A stretch of 64,000 bases of DNA from Acidisoma sp965199065. GTDB lineage: Bacteria; Pseudomonadota; Alphaproteobacteria; Acetobacterales; Acetobacteraceae. The notes beneath the pieces were generated by a model. That model ran no database searches, was not told the origin of the DNA, and saw nothing but the letters and a program-made list of their open reading frames with translations. This document shows, one piece after another, positions 55,845 through 64,000 of the stretch. Position numbers and translations under genes: made by a program. Location: NCBI RefSeq assembly GCF_965199065.1, contig NZ_CBDAQN010000001.1, forward strand, positions 1,364,001 through 1,428,000, written 5' to 3'. Each line of letters opens with the position of its first letter. The stretch's first letter is position 1.

Positions 55845-58800
55845 AGCCGAGACAAGTTCCCCAGCACGTCCTTCGCCACCTTGATCCGGCGGCTCACATC
55901 CATGTCGCCCGACATTACCAGCTTGTGGTCCGGGCGCAGCCGGATCGCGCCCCCGCGCGACCCGATCCAGGGGATCAGCCCGGCAGGATTGCTGAACGAG
56001 TTGCCGCGGAAGCTCAGCACCATGCCCTTCGGCCCGGCATCGAGCTTCTCCACACCCGCCTCGCGGCACACCCGCTTCAGCGTCATCACCTGAAGCAGAT
56101 TGTCGACCTCCTCAGGCAACGGCCCGAAACGATCCACCAGCTCGGCCGCCATCGCCTCCGTTTCCTCGGCGGATGACAGCGCACCAATGCGCCGGTAGAG
56201 GCCTAGCCGCACCGGCAGGTCCTTCACGTAGTTCTCCGGGATCAGCACCGGCAGGCCGAGTGCGATCGTCGGCGTCCAGTCGCGCTCGCTCGCACGGCTC
56301 TTCTTGCCCTTTTCGGCGCGAAGATCGGCCACCGCATCCTCCAGCATCTGCTGGTAAAGCTCGATGCCGACCTCGCGAATATGCCCGGACTGCTCGTCTC
56401 CCAGCAGATTGCCAGCGCCACGAATATCCAGGTCATGCGAGGCGAGCGTGAAGCCCGCGCCGAGCGTGTCGAGCGTCTGCATCACGTCGAGCCGCTTCTC
56501 CGCTGCCGCCGACAGCCGATGGTTCGGCGGCCACGTTAGATACGCGTAACCCCGCTGCTTGCCCCGCCCGACGCGCCCGCGCAGCTGGTAAAGCTGCCCA
56601 AGCCCGAACAGATCCGCCCGATGAATGATCAACGTGTTCACCGCCGGCATGTCGAGCCCGCTCTCCACGATATTCGTCGAGAGCAGCACGTCATACTTCC
56701 CGTCGCCGAACTCGGTCATCACGCGCTCGAGTTCGGTTGGCGCGAGCCGCCCATGCGCCTCGACGACACGAAGATCCGGAACGATCTCCTGCAGCCGCTT
56801 GCCGACGCGCTCCAGATCCTCGATGCGCGGCACGACGCAGAATATCTGGCCGCCACGGAAGCGCTCGCGCTGGATCGCCTCGCGCACGACGAGCCCGTCG
56901 AACGGCATGATGAACGTCCGCACCGCCAGCCTGTCGACGGGTGGCGTCGCGATGATGCTCATCTCCCGCACGCCCGTCAGCGCCAGTTGCAGCGTGCGCG
57001 GAATAGGCGTCGCCGTCAGCGTCAGCACATGCACGTCGGCCTTCAGCGACTTCAGACGTTCCTTGTGCGCTACACCGAAATGCTGCTCCTCGTCGACAAT
57101 GACGAGGCCCAGGTCCGAGAAGGTGATGGACTTCGCCAGCAACGCATGGGTGCCGACGACGATGTTGATGTCGCCCGACGCGACCCCTGCCCGCACAACC
57201 GCCGCTTCCTTCGCGGTCACCATGCGGGACAGCTGCGCGACCTTCACCGGCAGGCCCGCGAAGCGCGCGGAGAAGACCCGGAAGTGCTGGCGCGCCAGGA
57301 GCGTTGTCGGCACAACGACGGCCACCTGAGAGCCGGACATCGCCGCCACGAAGGCGGCACGCAACGCGACCTCGGTCTTGCCGAAGCCGACATCGCCGCA
57401 AATCAGCCGGTCCATCGGGCGGCCGATAGCCAAATCCTCGAGCACGTCGGCAATCGCACGGGATTGGTCCTCGGTCTCCATGAAGGGGAAGCGGGCGCAG
57501 AACTCGTCCCACATGCCCTCGGCGGGGGCGAGGCTCGGCGCTTCGTGCAACCGCCGTTCGGCCGCGATCCGGATGAGCCCCGCCGCCATGTCGCGAATGC
57601 GCGTCTTGGCCTTCGCCTTGCGGTTCTGCCAGGAAGCGCCGCCGAGCTTGTCGAGTGCGATGCCCGCCGTCTCCGCGCCGAAGCGCGACAGCATCTCGAT
57701 ATTCTCGACCGGCAGGAACAGCTTGTGCTCGCCGTCGTACATGATGCGCAGGCAATCATGCGGCGCGTTGTTGACGTGGATGGTCACGAGCCCGTCGTAG
57801 CGCCCGATGCCGTGGTCCTCGTGCACGACGAGATCGCCCTCGGCGATGTCGGTCGCCTCGGCGATGAACTGGTCGGCGCGCTTGCGTTTCCGGGGCGGAC
57901 GCGCAATCCGGCGCCCCAGCAGATCCTGTTCGCCCACGACCGCCATGCGGTCGCCAATGAAGCCGCGTTCCAGGCCGAGCGTCACCAGCGCGATGGCCTG
58001 CGGCGGCAGGGCGCGCACCGCATCCGCGTTAGCCGCCACCTTCATCTGATCGAAGCCGTGTTCGCGCAGCAGCGCGCCGAGGCGGTCCCGCGAGCCATCC
58101 GTCCAGGCCGCGATCACCAGCCGCTTGCGGTCGCGCGCCCAGTTCGCGGCGGCCTCACGCAGCTTGTCGAACACATCCGGCTGCATGTCGCCGCCGGGCG
58201 CGAAGATCGGCGCCGGCCGTCCGCCACCATCGACGCCGGTCGCATGTTCCGGCTTGGCGAAAGGACTGAAGGCGAAGCTGCCCACTTGGGCCAGCATCGC
58301 GTCCCACTCCTCGCCGCTCAGATAGAGCCGCTCGGAGGGCAGCGGCCGGTATGGGGTCTCGCCATCGCGCGGCACAGCGCGCCGAGCATGGTAGTGGTCG
58401 GCGACGAGTTCGAGCCGCGATTCCAGCACCTGTTCGGCCTGATGGTCGAGCGCCACCGAAACTCCGGGCATGTAGTCGACCAGCGTTTCCATGGCGTCAT
58501 GGAACAGCGGCACCCAGTGCTCCATGCCGGCATGGCGGCGGCGGTCGGAGATCGACAGATAGATCGGGTCCTCGGCGGCGGCTGCCCCGAACAGTTCCCG
58601 CCAGCTCGTGCGGAAGCGCGCGACGGACTCGGGGTCGAGCGGCACTTCGGACACCGGGTGCAGGCTGAGGCCGGTGACCGTCTCGCCGCTGCGCTGCGTG
58701 TTGGGGTCGAACCGGCGCATGCTCTCGATGCTGTCGCCGAACAGGTCGAGGCGGATGGGTTCCGGTTCGCCCGCCGGGAACAGGTCGACAATGCCGCCGC

Positions 58801-59263
58801 GCATGGCGAATTCGCCCGGCTCCATCACCGTCGCGGCGCGCGCATAGCCATGCGCCTCGAGGTAGGTCGCCAGCGCTTCGGGCGCGATGTCGCCGCCCGG
58901 CGCCAGCATCAGGCTCGATCCCTTGAACATCGCGCGCGGGGGCACGCGCTGGACGAGGCCATTGACCGTCGTCAGCAGCACGCCGCGCTTGAAGCGGCCC
59001 GGCGCCAGCTGCGCCAGCGCTGCTATGCGCTCGGAGACGATGGCGGGGTTAGGGGAGACGCGATCGTAGGGCAGGCAGTCCCAGGCCGGGAAGCGCAGCA
59101 CCGGCAGTTCGGGCGCGAAGAAGGCCAGCGCCTCGGCCATCCGCGCCATGCGCTGATCGTCCCGCGCGACATGGATGATGGGGCCGTCGGCTTCCAGCGC
59201 GCGCCGCACGAGCAGTGCCGCGTCCCATCCATCGGGCGCGCCGTAGACGGTGAGACCGCTCAT
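55820..59263 (-). CDS. mfd: Transcription-repair coupling factor
   Basis: Mfd removes RNA polymerase stalled at lesions and recruits UvrA for nucleotide excision repair. The 1147-residue product has UvrB-like N-terminal domains (LRFPAWDCLPYDRVSPNPAI). The RNA-polymerase-interacting region is ADQFIAEATDIAEGDLVVHE with EDHGIGRYDGL. The RecG-like translocase has LICGDVGFGKTEVALRAAFV, VIVDEEQHFGVAHKERL and LLSTNIVESGLDMPAVNT, and the C-terminal UvrA-masking domain ends with GQAKAA. The ATG at 59263 overlaps sdhE as ATGA; an upstream in-frame ATG lacks homology. Its 3' end is the third copy of a 38-bp repeat. Confidence 0.97.
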   Translation of the reverse strand: MSGLTVYGAPDGWDAALLVRRALEADGPIIHVARDDQRMARMAEALAFFAPELPVLRFPAWDCLPYDRVSPNPAIVSERIAALAQLAPGRFKRGVLLTTVNGLVQRVPPRAMFKGSSLMLAPGGDIAPEALATYLEAHGYARAATVMEPGEFAMRGGIVDLFPAGEPEPIRLDLFGDSIESMRRFDPNTQRSGETVTGLSLHPVSEVPLDPESVARFRTSWRELFGAAAAEDPIYLSISDRRRHAGMEHWVPLFHDAMETLVDYMPGVSVALDHQAEQVLESRLELVADHYHARRAVPRDGETPYRPLPSERLYLSGEEWDAMLAQVGSFAFSPFAKPEHATGVDGGGRPAPIFAPGGDMQPDVFDKLREAAANWARDRKRLVIAAWTDGSRDRLGALLREHGFDQMKVAANADAVRALPPQAIALVTLGLERGFIGDRMAVVGEQDLLGRRIARPPRKRKRADQFIAEATDIAEGDLVVHEDHGIGRYDGLVTIHVNNAPHDCLRIMYDGEHKLFLPVENIEMLSRFGAETAGIALDKLGGASWQNRKAKAKTRIRDMAAGLIRIAAERRLHEAPSLAPAEGMWDEFCARFPFMETEDQSRAIADVLEDLAIGRPMDRLICGDVGFGKTEVALRAAFVAAMSGSQVAVVVPTTLLARQHFRVFSARFAGLPVKVAQLSRMVTAKEAAVVRAGVASGDINIVVGTHALLAKSITFSDLGLVIVDEEQHFGVAHKERLKSLKADVHVLTLTATPIPRTLQLALTGVREMSIIATPPVDRLAVRTFIMPFDGLVVREAIQRERFRGGQIFCVVPRIEDLERVGKRLQEIVPDLRVVEAHGRLAPTELERVMTEFGDGKYDVLLSTNIVESGLDMPAVNTLIIHRADLFGLGQLYQLRGRVGRGKQRGYAYLTWPPNHRLSAAAEKRLDVMQTLDTLGAGFTLASHDLDIRGAGNLLGDEQSGHIREVGIELYQQMLEDAVADLRAEKGKKSRASERDWTPTIALGLPVLIPENYVKDLPVRLGLYRRIGALSSAEETEAMAAELVDRFGPLPEEVDNLLQVMTLKRVCREAGVEKLDAGPKGMVLSFRGNSFSNPAGLIPWIGSRGGAIRLRPDHKLVMSGDMDVSRRIKVAKDVLGNLSRLVGQAKAA

Positions 59264-59544
59264 CGTCCCGCCGCATCCACCATCGCGCGGAGCATCGGGC
59301 TGTCCTGGTCGGGCGGCACGGGTTGACGGCGGGTCAGCCACTCGGCCAGATCCGGTTCTGACAGGTCGAGGAGTCGCTCGACCTCGGTCAGCTCGTCCGG
59401 GGAGAAGGCGGCCAGCCGGGATGACACGAAGCCGCCGATCAGCAGATCGAGTTCATGGGTTCCACGATGGGTGGCGCGAAACAGGAGACGCCGCCGCCGA
59501 GGATCGGAGTGGGGCGGCTCGGGATCAGAAACGGGATCGGTCAT
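59260..59544 (-). CDS. sdhE: FAD assembly factor SdhE (succinate dehydrogenase assembly factor 2)
   Basis: SdhE promotes covalent attachment of FAD to SdhA of succinate dehydrogenase. The 94-residue helical protein has the essential RG motif in HRGTHELDLLIGGFVSSRL (about residues 26-44), then FSPDELTEVERLLDLSEPDL and AEWLTRRQP. All this is normal for the family. It overlaps mfd by 4 bp and is divergent from recG; sdhE between recG and mfd is a widespread alphaproteobacterial arrangement. Confidence 0.93.
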   Translation of the reverse strand: MTDPVSDPEPPHSDPRRRRLLFRATHRGTHELDLLIGGFVSSRLAAFSPDELTEVERLLDLSEPDLAEWLTRRQPVPPDQDSPMLRAMVDAAGR

Positions 59545-59587
59545 GGGTGATGCGTCCTATAATCACGCGCTCGCCCGGTGTCAGCCT

Positions 59588-61648
59588 ATGACGACCGATC
59601 ACGTCGCAATAATTCGCGCGCCACTGACCTACCTTCCCGGCATAGGCCCGAACCACGCCGCCTCGCTCGCGCGTCTGGTCGGCGGCCCGACGCTCCGCCA
59701 CCTCCTGCTGCACATGCCCGACAGCACCATCGACCGCCGGCAGAGGCCGCGCCTCGCCGATGCCAGGCCCGGCGGCATTGTGACGCTCGAAGTCGAGGTC
59801 GTTCGGCACGACAAGCCGCGCAGCCGCGCCCAGCCGTGGCGCGTGGTCGTCACCGACGGCTCAGCCTTCGCCGACATCGTGCTCTTCCATCAGGCGCGGC
59901 TGAGCCAGATGCCGCTCGGCGCCAGGCTCATCGTGTCGGGCAAGCTCGAACGCTTCAACGACAAGCTCACCTTGCCGCACCCCGACTACGTGCTGCCCGT
60001 GGAGCGCGCTTCGGAGATGCCGGAGATCGAGCCGGTCTGGCCGCTGACGGCGGGCGTCAGCAACCGGCTGGTGGGCCGCGCCATGGCGGGCGCCCTCGCC
60101 CGGCTGCCCAACTTCCCTGAGTGGATCGAGCCCTCGCTGCTCACCCGCCGCCGCTGGATCGGCTTCACGGCGGCACTGAGGCGCGTGCAGGCGCCGGACA
60201 CCGACGACACGGCGCGCGAGGCCGCCCGCACCCGCCTTGCCTATGACGAGCTTCTCGCCGAGCAGATCGCCCTCGGGCTGCGCCGTCTCGCGCGCCACAA
60301 GCGCCCGGGCCGCTCGCTGACGGGGGACGGCCATCATCGGGCCGAGGCGCTGCGGCGCTTCGGCTTCCAGCCGACGGGCTCGCAGATCCGCGCGCTGGCG
60401 GAGATCGACGCCGACATGGCCTCGCCGCGGCCCATGCTGCGGCTGCTGCAGGGCGATGTCGGGTCGGGCAAGACGCTGGTGGCGCTCATGGCGATGCTGC
60501 GCGCCGCCGAGGCCGGCACCCAGGCGGCGCTCATGGCGCCCACCGAACTTCTCGTGCAGCAGCACTGGCGCACGCTCTCGGCGCTGTCGCCGGTGACGGT
60601 CGGGCTCCTCACCGGCTCCGTGCCACCCGCCGACCGGCGCGGCATATTGCGCGGTCTCGCGGATGGCTCCGTGCCGCTTGTCATCGGCACCCACGCGCTG
60701 TTTCAGAAGAGCGTCGAATTCCGGGACCTCGGTCTCGCCGTGATCGACGAGCAGCATCGTTTCGGGGTCGAGCAGCGGATCAGCCTAGGCGACAAGGGAA
60801 ACGCCACGGACGTGTTGGTAATGACGGCAACGCCCATTCCGCGCTCGCTGCGGCTCACCCAATATGGCGAGATGGATGTGAGCCAGCTCACCGAAAAGCC
60901 GCGGGGACGCGGCCCCGTCCGCACCACCATCCATCCCATCGCGGCGATGTCCGACGTGATTGCCGGTCTCGCCCGCGCGCTCGATCGCGGCGCGCGCATC
61001 TACTGGGTGTGTCCGCTCGTGTCGGAGAGCGAGGCGAGCGATCTCTCCGCCGCGGAAGATCGTTTCGCCATCCTGCAGAAGCGCTTCGGCGGCACAGTGG
61101 GTCTCGCCCACGGCCGGCAGGACCCAAAGCTGCGGGAGGCGGCGCTGGCCGATTTCGCCGCGGGACGCATCCGGCTTCTGGTGGCGACGACAGTGGTCGA
61201 GGTCGGCGTCGATGTGCCGGAGGCGACGGTCATGGTCATCGAACATGCCGAGCGCTTCGGGCTCGCCCAGCTCCACCAGCTGCGCGGGCGGGTCGGGCGC
61301 GGGTCGGAGGACAGCTTCTGCCTGCTGCTGCACGAGGATGGTCTGACGGCGGTCGCCCAGGCGCGTCTGACGCTGCTGCGGGACACGCAGGACGGCTTCG
61401 AGATCGCGGATGCCGATTTCCGGCTGCGCGGGCATGGGGACGTGACGGGCACCAAGCAGTCCGGCCAACCCGGCTACCGCCTCGCGGATATTCCGGGGCA
61501 GGACGCATTGCGGGAGGTCGCGGCCAAGGACGCTGCGCTCCTGCTCGACCAGGACCCGACATTGCAGACGCCGCGCGGCCAGGCTGCGGATTGCCTGCTG
61601 CGCCTGTTCGACAAGGAGGACAGCGTGCGCAAGCTGATCGGCGGATGA
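59588..61648 (+). CDS. recG: ATP-dependent DNA helicase RecG
   Basis: RecG remodels stalled replication forks and Holliday-type junctions. The 686-residue product has the N-terminal wedge OB-fold (VTLEVEVVRHDKPRSRAQPW). Walker A is LLQGDVGSGKTLVALMAM, followed by the DEQH-type box AVIDEQHRFGVEQRISL and TATPIPRSLRLTQYGEMDVS. ATTVVEVGVDVPEATVMVIE and QLRGRVGRG follow in the second motor domain. Length and motif order are typical. The ATG at 59588 fits the family N-terminus. It overlaps the following NUDIX gene by 4 bp. Confidence 0.97.
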   Translation: MTTDHVAIIRAPLTYLPGIGPNHAASLARLVGGPTLRHLLLHMPDSTIDRRQRPRLADARPGGIVTLEVEVVRHDKPRSRAQPWRVVVTDGSAFADIVLFHQARLSQMPLGARLIVSGKLERFNDKLTLPHPDYVLPVERASEMPEIEPVWPLTAGVSNRLVGRAMAGALARLPNFPEWIEPSLLTRRRWIGFTAALRRVQAPDTDDTAREAARTRLAYDELLAEQIALGLRRLARHKRPGRSLTGDGHHRAEALRRFGFQPTGSQIRALAEIDADMASPRPMLRLLQGDVGSGKTLVALMAMLRAAEAGTQAALMAPTELLVQQHWRTLSALSPVTVGLLTGSVPPADRRGILRGLADGSVPLVIGTHALFQKSVEFRDLGLAVIDEQHRFGVEQRISLGDKGNATDVLVMTATPIPRSLRLTQYGEMDVSQLTEKPRGRGPVRTTIHPIAAMSDVIAGLARALDRGARIYWVCPLVSESEASDLSAAEDRFAILQKRFGGTVGLAHGRQDPKLREAALADFAAGRIRLLVATTVVEVGVDVPEATVMVIEHAERFGLAQLHQLRGRVGRGSEDSFCLLLHEDGLTAVAQARLTLLRDTQDGFEIADADFRLRGHGDVTGTKQSGQPGYRLADIPGQDALREVAAKDAALLLDQDPTLQTPRGQAADCLLRLFDKEDSVRKLIGG

Positions 61649-62103
61649 CCGCCGCCCCAAACGGGCGGGAGTACCCGGCGCGGCCCCTGGTCGGCATCGG
61701 CATCGTGGTGCTGAAGCCGCCGCACGATGTGCTGTTGATCCGGCGCGGCCGCGCCCCGATGCTGGGCCGGTGGGGCCTGCCGGGCGGCGGTCAGGAACTT
61801 GGCGAAACCGCCGAGGCCGCGGCACGGCGCGAGTTGCTGGAGGAGACGGGCCTTGCGGTGGGCGAGTTGCGCCTCGCCGGCAATGTGGACAGCATCGAGC
61901 AGGATGCGGAGGGTCGCATCCGCTTCCACTACACGATCCTGGACTTCGCGGCGCTCTGGTCAGGCGGCGAACCGAAGGCCCTGTCGGACGCCGCCGACGT
62001 GACCTGGGCCGATCTGCGGGCGCTCGACGGCTACGACCTCTGGAGCGAGGCGCACCGCATCATCGCCCTTGCCCGTCGCGCCTTCGGGGTGGAGACCGGC
62101 TGA
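61645..62103 (+). CDS. NUDIX hydrolase, ADP-ribose pyrophosphatase-like
   Basis: This small NUDIX pyrophosphohydrolase has 152 residues. The NUDIX box is complete: GLPGGGQELGET with AAARRELLEETGLAVGE, carrying the metal-binding REllEE. The opening RPLVGIGIVVLKPPHDVLLI and the later FHYTILDFAALW, DVTWADLRALDGYDLWSEA resemble the ADP-ribose / NADH group. The substrate is not determined. Its ATG overlaps the recG stop, suggesting coupled translation. Confidence 0.88.
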   Translation: MTAAPNGREYPARPLVGIGIVVLKPPHDVLLIRRGRAPMLGRWGLPGGGQELGETAEAAARRELLEETGLAVGELRLAGNVDSIEQDAEGRIRFHYTILDFAALWSGGEPKALSDAADVTWADLRALDGYDLWSEAHRIIALARRAFGVETG

Positions 62104-62129
62104 GACTACCGGTCCTCCATCCAGAAAGA

Positions 62130-62891
62130 TCAGCCGCTGAAGCTGTTGGCGCCGACCGGCACTTCCGGCTGGCTGAGGTCGGACAGCGGCGACGATGTCG
62201 GAGACGGCGCCGCCGGCGGCACGCCCGCGGCGACATGCGCGTCCGTCAGCATCTCGATCTGGCCGGTCAGTTGCCCGCCATCCTCGACCTGAAGCCGACG
62301 GCAGCGCGCGCGGCCCAGAACGCTGCCGCTCGAGCGCACGATCAGGCTTGTCCGGGCGGTGATCACCCCGTCGATCGTGCCGGCGATCTCGGCCTCCTCG
62401 ACTTCGATCTCCCCCTTGAAGATGCCGCCATGGATGACCGAAAGCTCGGCGGCGCGGATCGTGCTGGCTTCGACGGTGCCTTCGACGACCAGGCGCTCGG
62501 CGTCGTTGATCGTACCGTGCAGGGTGATGCCGCGCCCGACGACGAGCGTGCGGCGCTCGCTGGGGTCGGAGGAAGGTGCTACAGGGCGCGGCGGCGCCTG
62601 GAGTCCCGATGCCTGAAGTCCCGGCGACGGGTTCATTCCAGGTCGCGGTGGCGCGACCGGCATGTTCGGGACGCTGGTCGGATTGGGGGCGAAAGGCGGT
62701 CGGGCCATCGTTGTTGGGTCCTTGTCCGTGAGCGGCGCGGGTCGAAAGGGCGGAACGCCAAGGCCGCTATCCGTCGGCTGAGTAGCCGCAGAGCTACCAA
62801 CAGGTGGTTGGGCAGGCAAGCTCGGGGTCTGCGCCGCGGGGGCGCCCTGCTGGATCTCATCCTCTGGTCGGTTGCTGCGGCGTTTGAACAC
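62130..62891 (-). CDS. Bactofilin (polymer-forming cytoskeletal protein)
   Basis: Bactofilins polymerise without nucleotides and help position wall-synthesis or other machinery. The 253-residue product has a long Pro/Ala-rich disordered N-terminus (to about 110) and then the beta-helix core (about 112-215), with repeats such as TLVVGRGITLHGTINDAERL, VEGTVEASTIRAAELSVIHG and GKIEVEEAEIAGTIDGVITA-like turns (here GEIEVEEAEIAG). A short C-terminal tail follows. The start is a GTG at 62891 with AGGA upstream. It is convergent with the NUDIX gene and divergent from the PfkB gene. Confidence 0.88.
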   Translation of the reverse strand: MFKRRSNRPEDEIQQGAPAAQTPSLPAQPPVGSSAATQPTDSGLGVPPFRPAPLTDKDPTTMARPPFAPNPTSVPNMPVAPPRPGMNPSPGLQASGLQAPPRPVAPSSDPSERRTLVVGRGITLHGTINDAERLVVEGTVEASTIRAAELSVIHGGIFKGEIEVEEAEIAGTIDGVITARTSLIVRSSGSVLGRARCRRLQVEDGGQLTGQIEMLTDAHVAAGVPPAAPSPTSSPLSDLSQPEVPVGANSFSG

Positions 62892-63050
62892 GTTATGCTC
62901 GTTTCCTGCCTTGGCGAAGCAGCGGGCGTATCATGAACCTATCAACACGAACAACCCGCCGCGGTCATTTTGTTAACGCATTGCGTGCAACTCCCGGTTT
63001 GCAACACCAGACCGCCACTGCTACGCGCAAGCATCAGGTGAGGAGAACGC

Positions 63051-64000
63051 ATGAATTCCGCCCGTTTCGACATCCTCGGCATCGGCAATGCAATCGTCGA
63101 CATTCTTGCCGAGGTCGATGATGAATTCCTCGCCGAACAGGGCATGATCAAAGGTTCCATGGACCTTATCGATGCGGAGCGCACCGACAAGCTTTACGCG
63201 CTGATGCCTCCGGCGGTGCAAACCAGCGGCGGCTCGGTTGCCAACACCGCCGCCGTCGCCGCGCAGATGGGCGTGCGGAGCGCCTTCATCGGCGTCGTAT
63301 CGGATGACGAGTTCGGCCACATCTTCCGGCACGACATCACCTCGTCCGGGGTGCACTACGTCACCCCGCCCGCGCCGCCCGCGCTGCCGAGCGCACGCTG
63401 CCTGATCATCGTCACGCCGGACGGGCAACGTACGATGAACACCTTCCTTGGCGCCTCCAGCTCGCTGCATCCGGACTATCTCGATGCCGAGGTCATTGCG
63501 GCCTCGGCGATCGTCTATCTCGAAGGCTTTTTGTTCTACGTGCCAGATTCGCGAGAGTCTTGCCTCGTCGCGGCGCGCCTGGCGCATGAGGCCGGGCGGC
63601 GTGTCGCCATCAGCCTGTCGGACTTCCTGTGCGTGGAGCGCAACCTGGAGGCGTTCCGCGCCATGGTGCGGGACCATGTCGATATCCTCTTCGCCAATGA
63701 GAGCGAGCTCGCGGCGCTGACAGGCCTCGATGATTTCGAGGCGGCAGCGGAGGTCGTGCGCGATCAGGTCGAACTCGCGGTTCTCACCCGGGGCGCGCGT
63801 GGCAGCGTCATCCTGCGCGGTGGCGAGCGAGTTGAAGTGCCCGCCGAGCCGACAGAGGTCGTCGATACGACCGGCGCCGGAGACGCTTACGCGGCTGGGT
63901 TCATGGCGGGACTGGTAGCGGACGCGCCGCTCGCCGTCTGCGGGCGATGGGGGTCGCGGGCAGCGGCGGAAACCATCCGGCGTCTGGGCGCGCGTCCGCT
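63051..64000 (+). CDS. PfkB-family carbohydrate kinase, adenosine kinase-like (partial)
   Basis: This PfkB kinase resembles bacterial adenosine kinases, which phosphorylate adenosine with ATP. The first 316 residues are in the window and the gene runs off the right edge. The family opening is FDILGIGNAIVDILAEVDDE (about 6-25), with GGSVANTAAVAAQMGVRSAF. The anion-hole motif DTTGAGDAYAAGF has the catalytic Asp. LSDFLCVERNLEAFRAMVRD and FANESELAALTG are typical for the adenosine kinase branch. The ATG at 63051 follows AGGAG at good spacing. The nucleoside substrate is inferred from similarity. Confidence 0.85.
   Translation, partial: MNSARFDILGIGNAIVDILAEVDDEFLAEQGMIKGSMDLIDAERTDKLYALMPPAVQTSGGSVANTAAVAAQMGVRSAFIGVVSDDEFGHIFRHDITSSGVHYVTPPAPPALPSARCLIIVTPDGQRTMNTFLGASSSLHPDYLDAEVIAASAIVYLEGFLFYVPDSRESCLVAARLAHEAGRRVAISLSDFLCVERNLEAFRAMVRDHVDILFANESELAALTGLDDFEAAAEVVRDQVELAVLTRGARGSVILRGGERVEVPAEPTEVVDTTGAGDAYAAGFMAGLVADAPLAVCGRWGSRAAAETIRRLGARP

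Overview
The window is ordinary high-GC (about two thirds G+C by eye) chromosome of an alphaproteobacterium, most likely of the Rhodospirillales / Acetobacteraceae neighbourhood. The assignment rests on gene content and order: tolC next to a PopZ-type (DUF2497) gene, a GNAT-MutT fusion, a bacterial ELM1-family gene, a CIO-type cydAB under a GbsR regulator, hisF-hisE, sdhE-mfd divergent from recG, and an RpoH with a canonical RpoH box. No rRNA, CRISPR array, prophage or transposase was seen. Nearly every base is in a gene, and many neighbours overlap by 1-20 bases (ATGA, TGATG, GTGA, TTGA junctions), so translational coupling is common.

Layout. 1-5.7 kb: hemC (cut by the window edge) divergent from tsaD; an L,D-transpeptidase lipoprotein; then pcm-like, tolC and popZ-like on the minus strand. 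5.8-9.3 kb: tRNA-Cys with its own promoter, a DEAD-box RNA helicase and an overlapping RlmD/RumA-type uracil methyltransferase. 9.4-13.2 kb: a complete pqiABC envelope lipid-transport operon. 13.2-17.3 kb: cytidine deaminase, a YcgN-type cysteine-cluster protein and two MFS exporters. 17.3-19.4 kb: rpoH with a textbook terminator, and a YqjE/YqjD-like membrane pair. 19.5-23.7 kb: an unassigned membrane protein, tRNA-Val, a 632-residue protein of unknown family and an ELM1-family gene. 23.9-31.8 kb: an ArgE-like deacetylase with an AstE-like deacylase, a ThrE exporter, a small membrane protein, a CinA N-terminal-only protein, the GNAT-MutT fusion, argJ and a repeat-bearing parvulin. 32-34.8 kb: secA.

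34.8-40.2 kb: a DUF4239 membrane protein, then the gbsR-cydA-cydB-small membrane protein operon with a convincing promoter and palindromic operator, and a His-rich cation diffusion facilitator. 40.3-44.9 kb: hisF-hisE, a DNA glycosylase, xseA and purD. 45-49.6 kb: azlCD, tadA, and a tightly overlapped run (unknown, PuuD-like, rluB-like, rsmD) that ends stop-to-stop against a methyltransferase. 49.6-53.9 kb: NUDIX, YfeH-type symporter and a large secreted repeat protein. 54-55.8 kb: an AT-richer islet with an orphan gene and a 38-bp triplication at the 3' end of mfd. 55.8-64 kb: mfd, sdhE, recG, a NUDIX hydrolase, a bactofilin and an adenosine-kinase-like PfkB gene cut by the window edge.

The most interesting points are the islet at 54.36-55.8 kb (45-50% GC in sampled lines, with a possible PD-(D/E)XK-like motif in its only convincing gene), the ELM1 plus unknown-protein pair, the gbsR promoter/operator, and small overlapping membrane-protein genes. 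I found no clearly new multi-gene defence or biosynthetic system.
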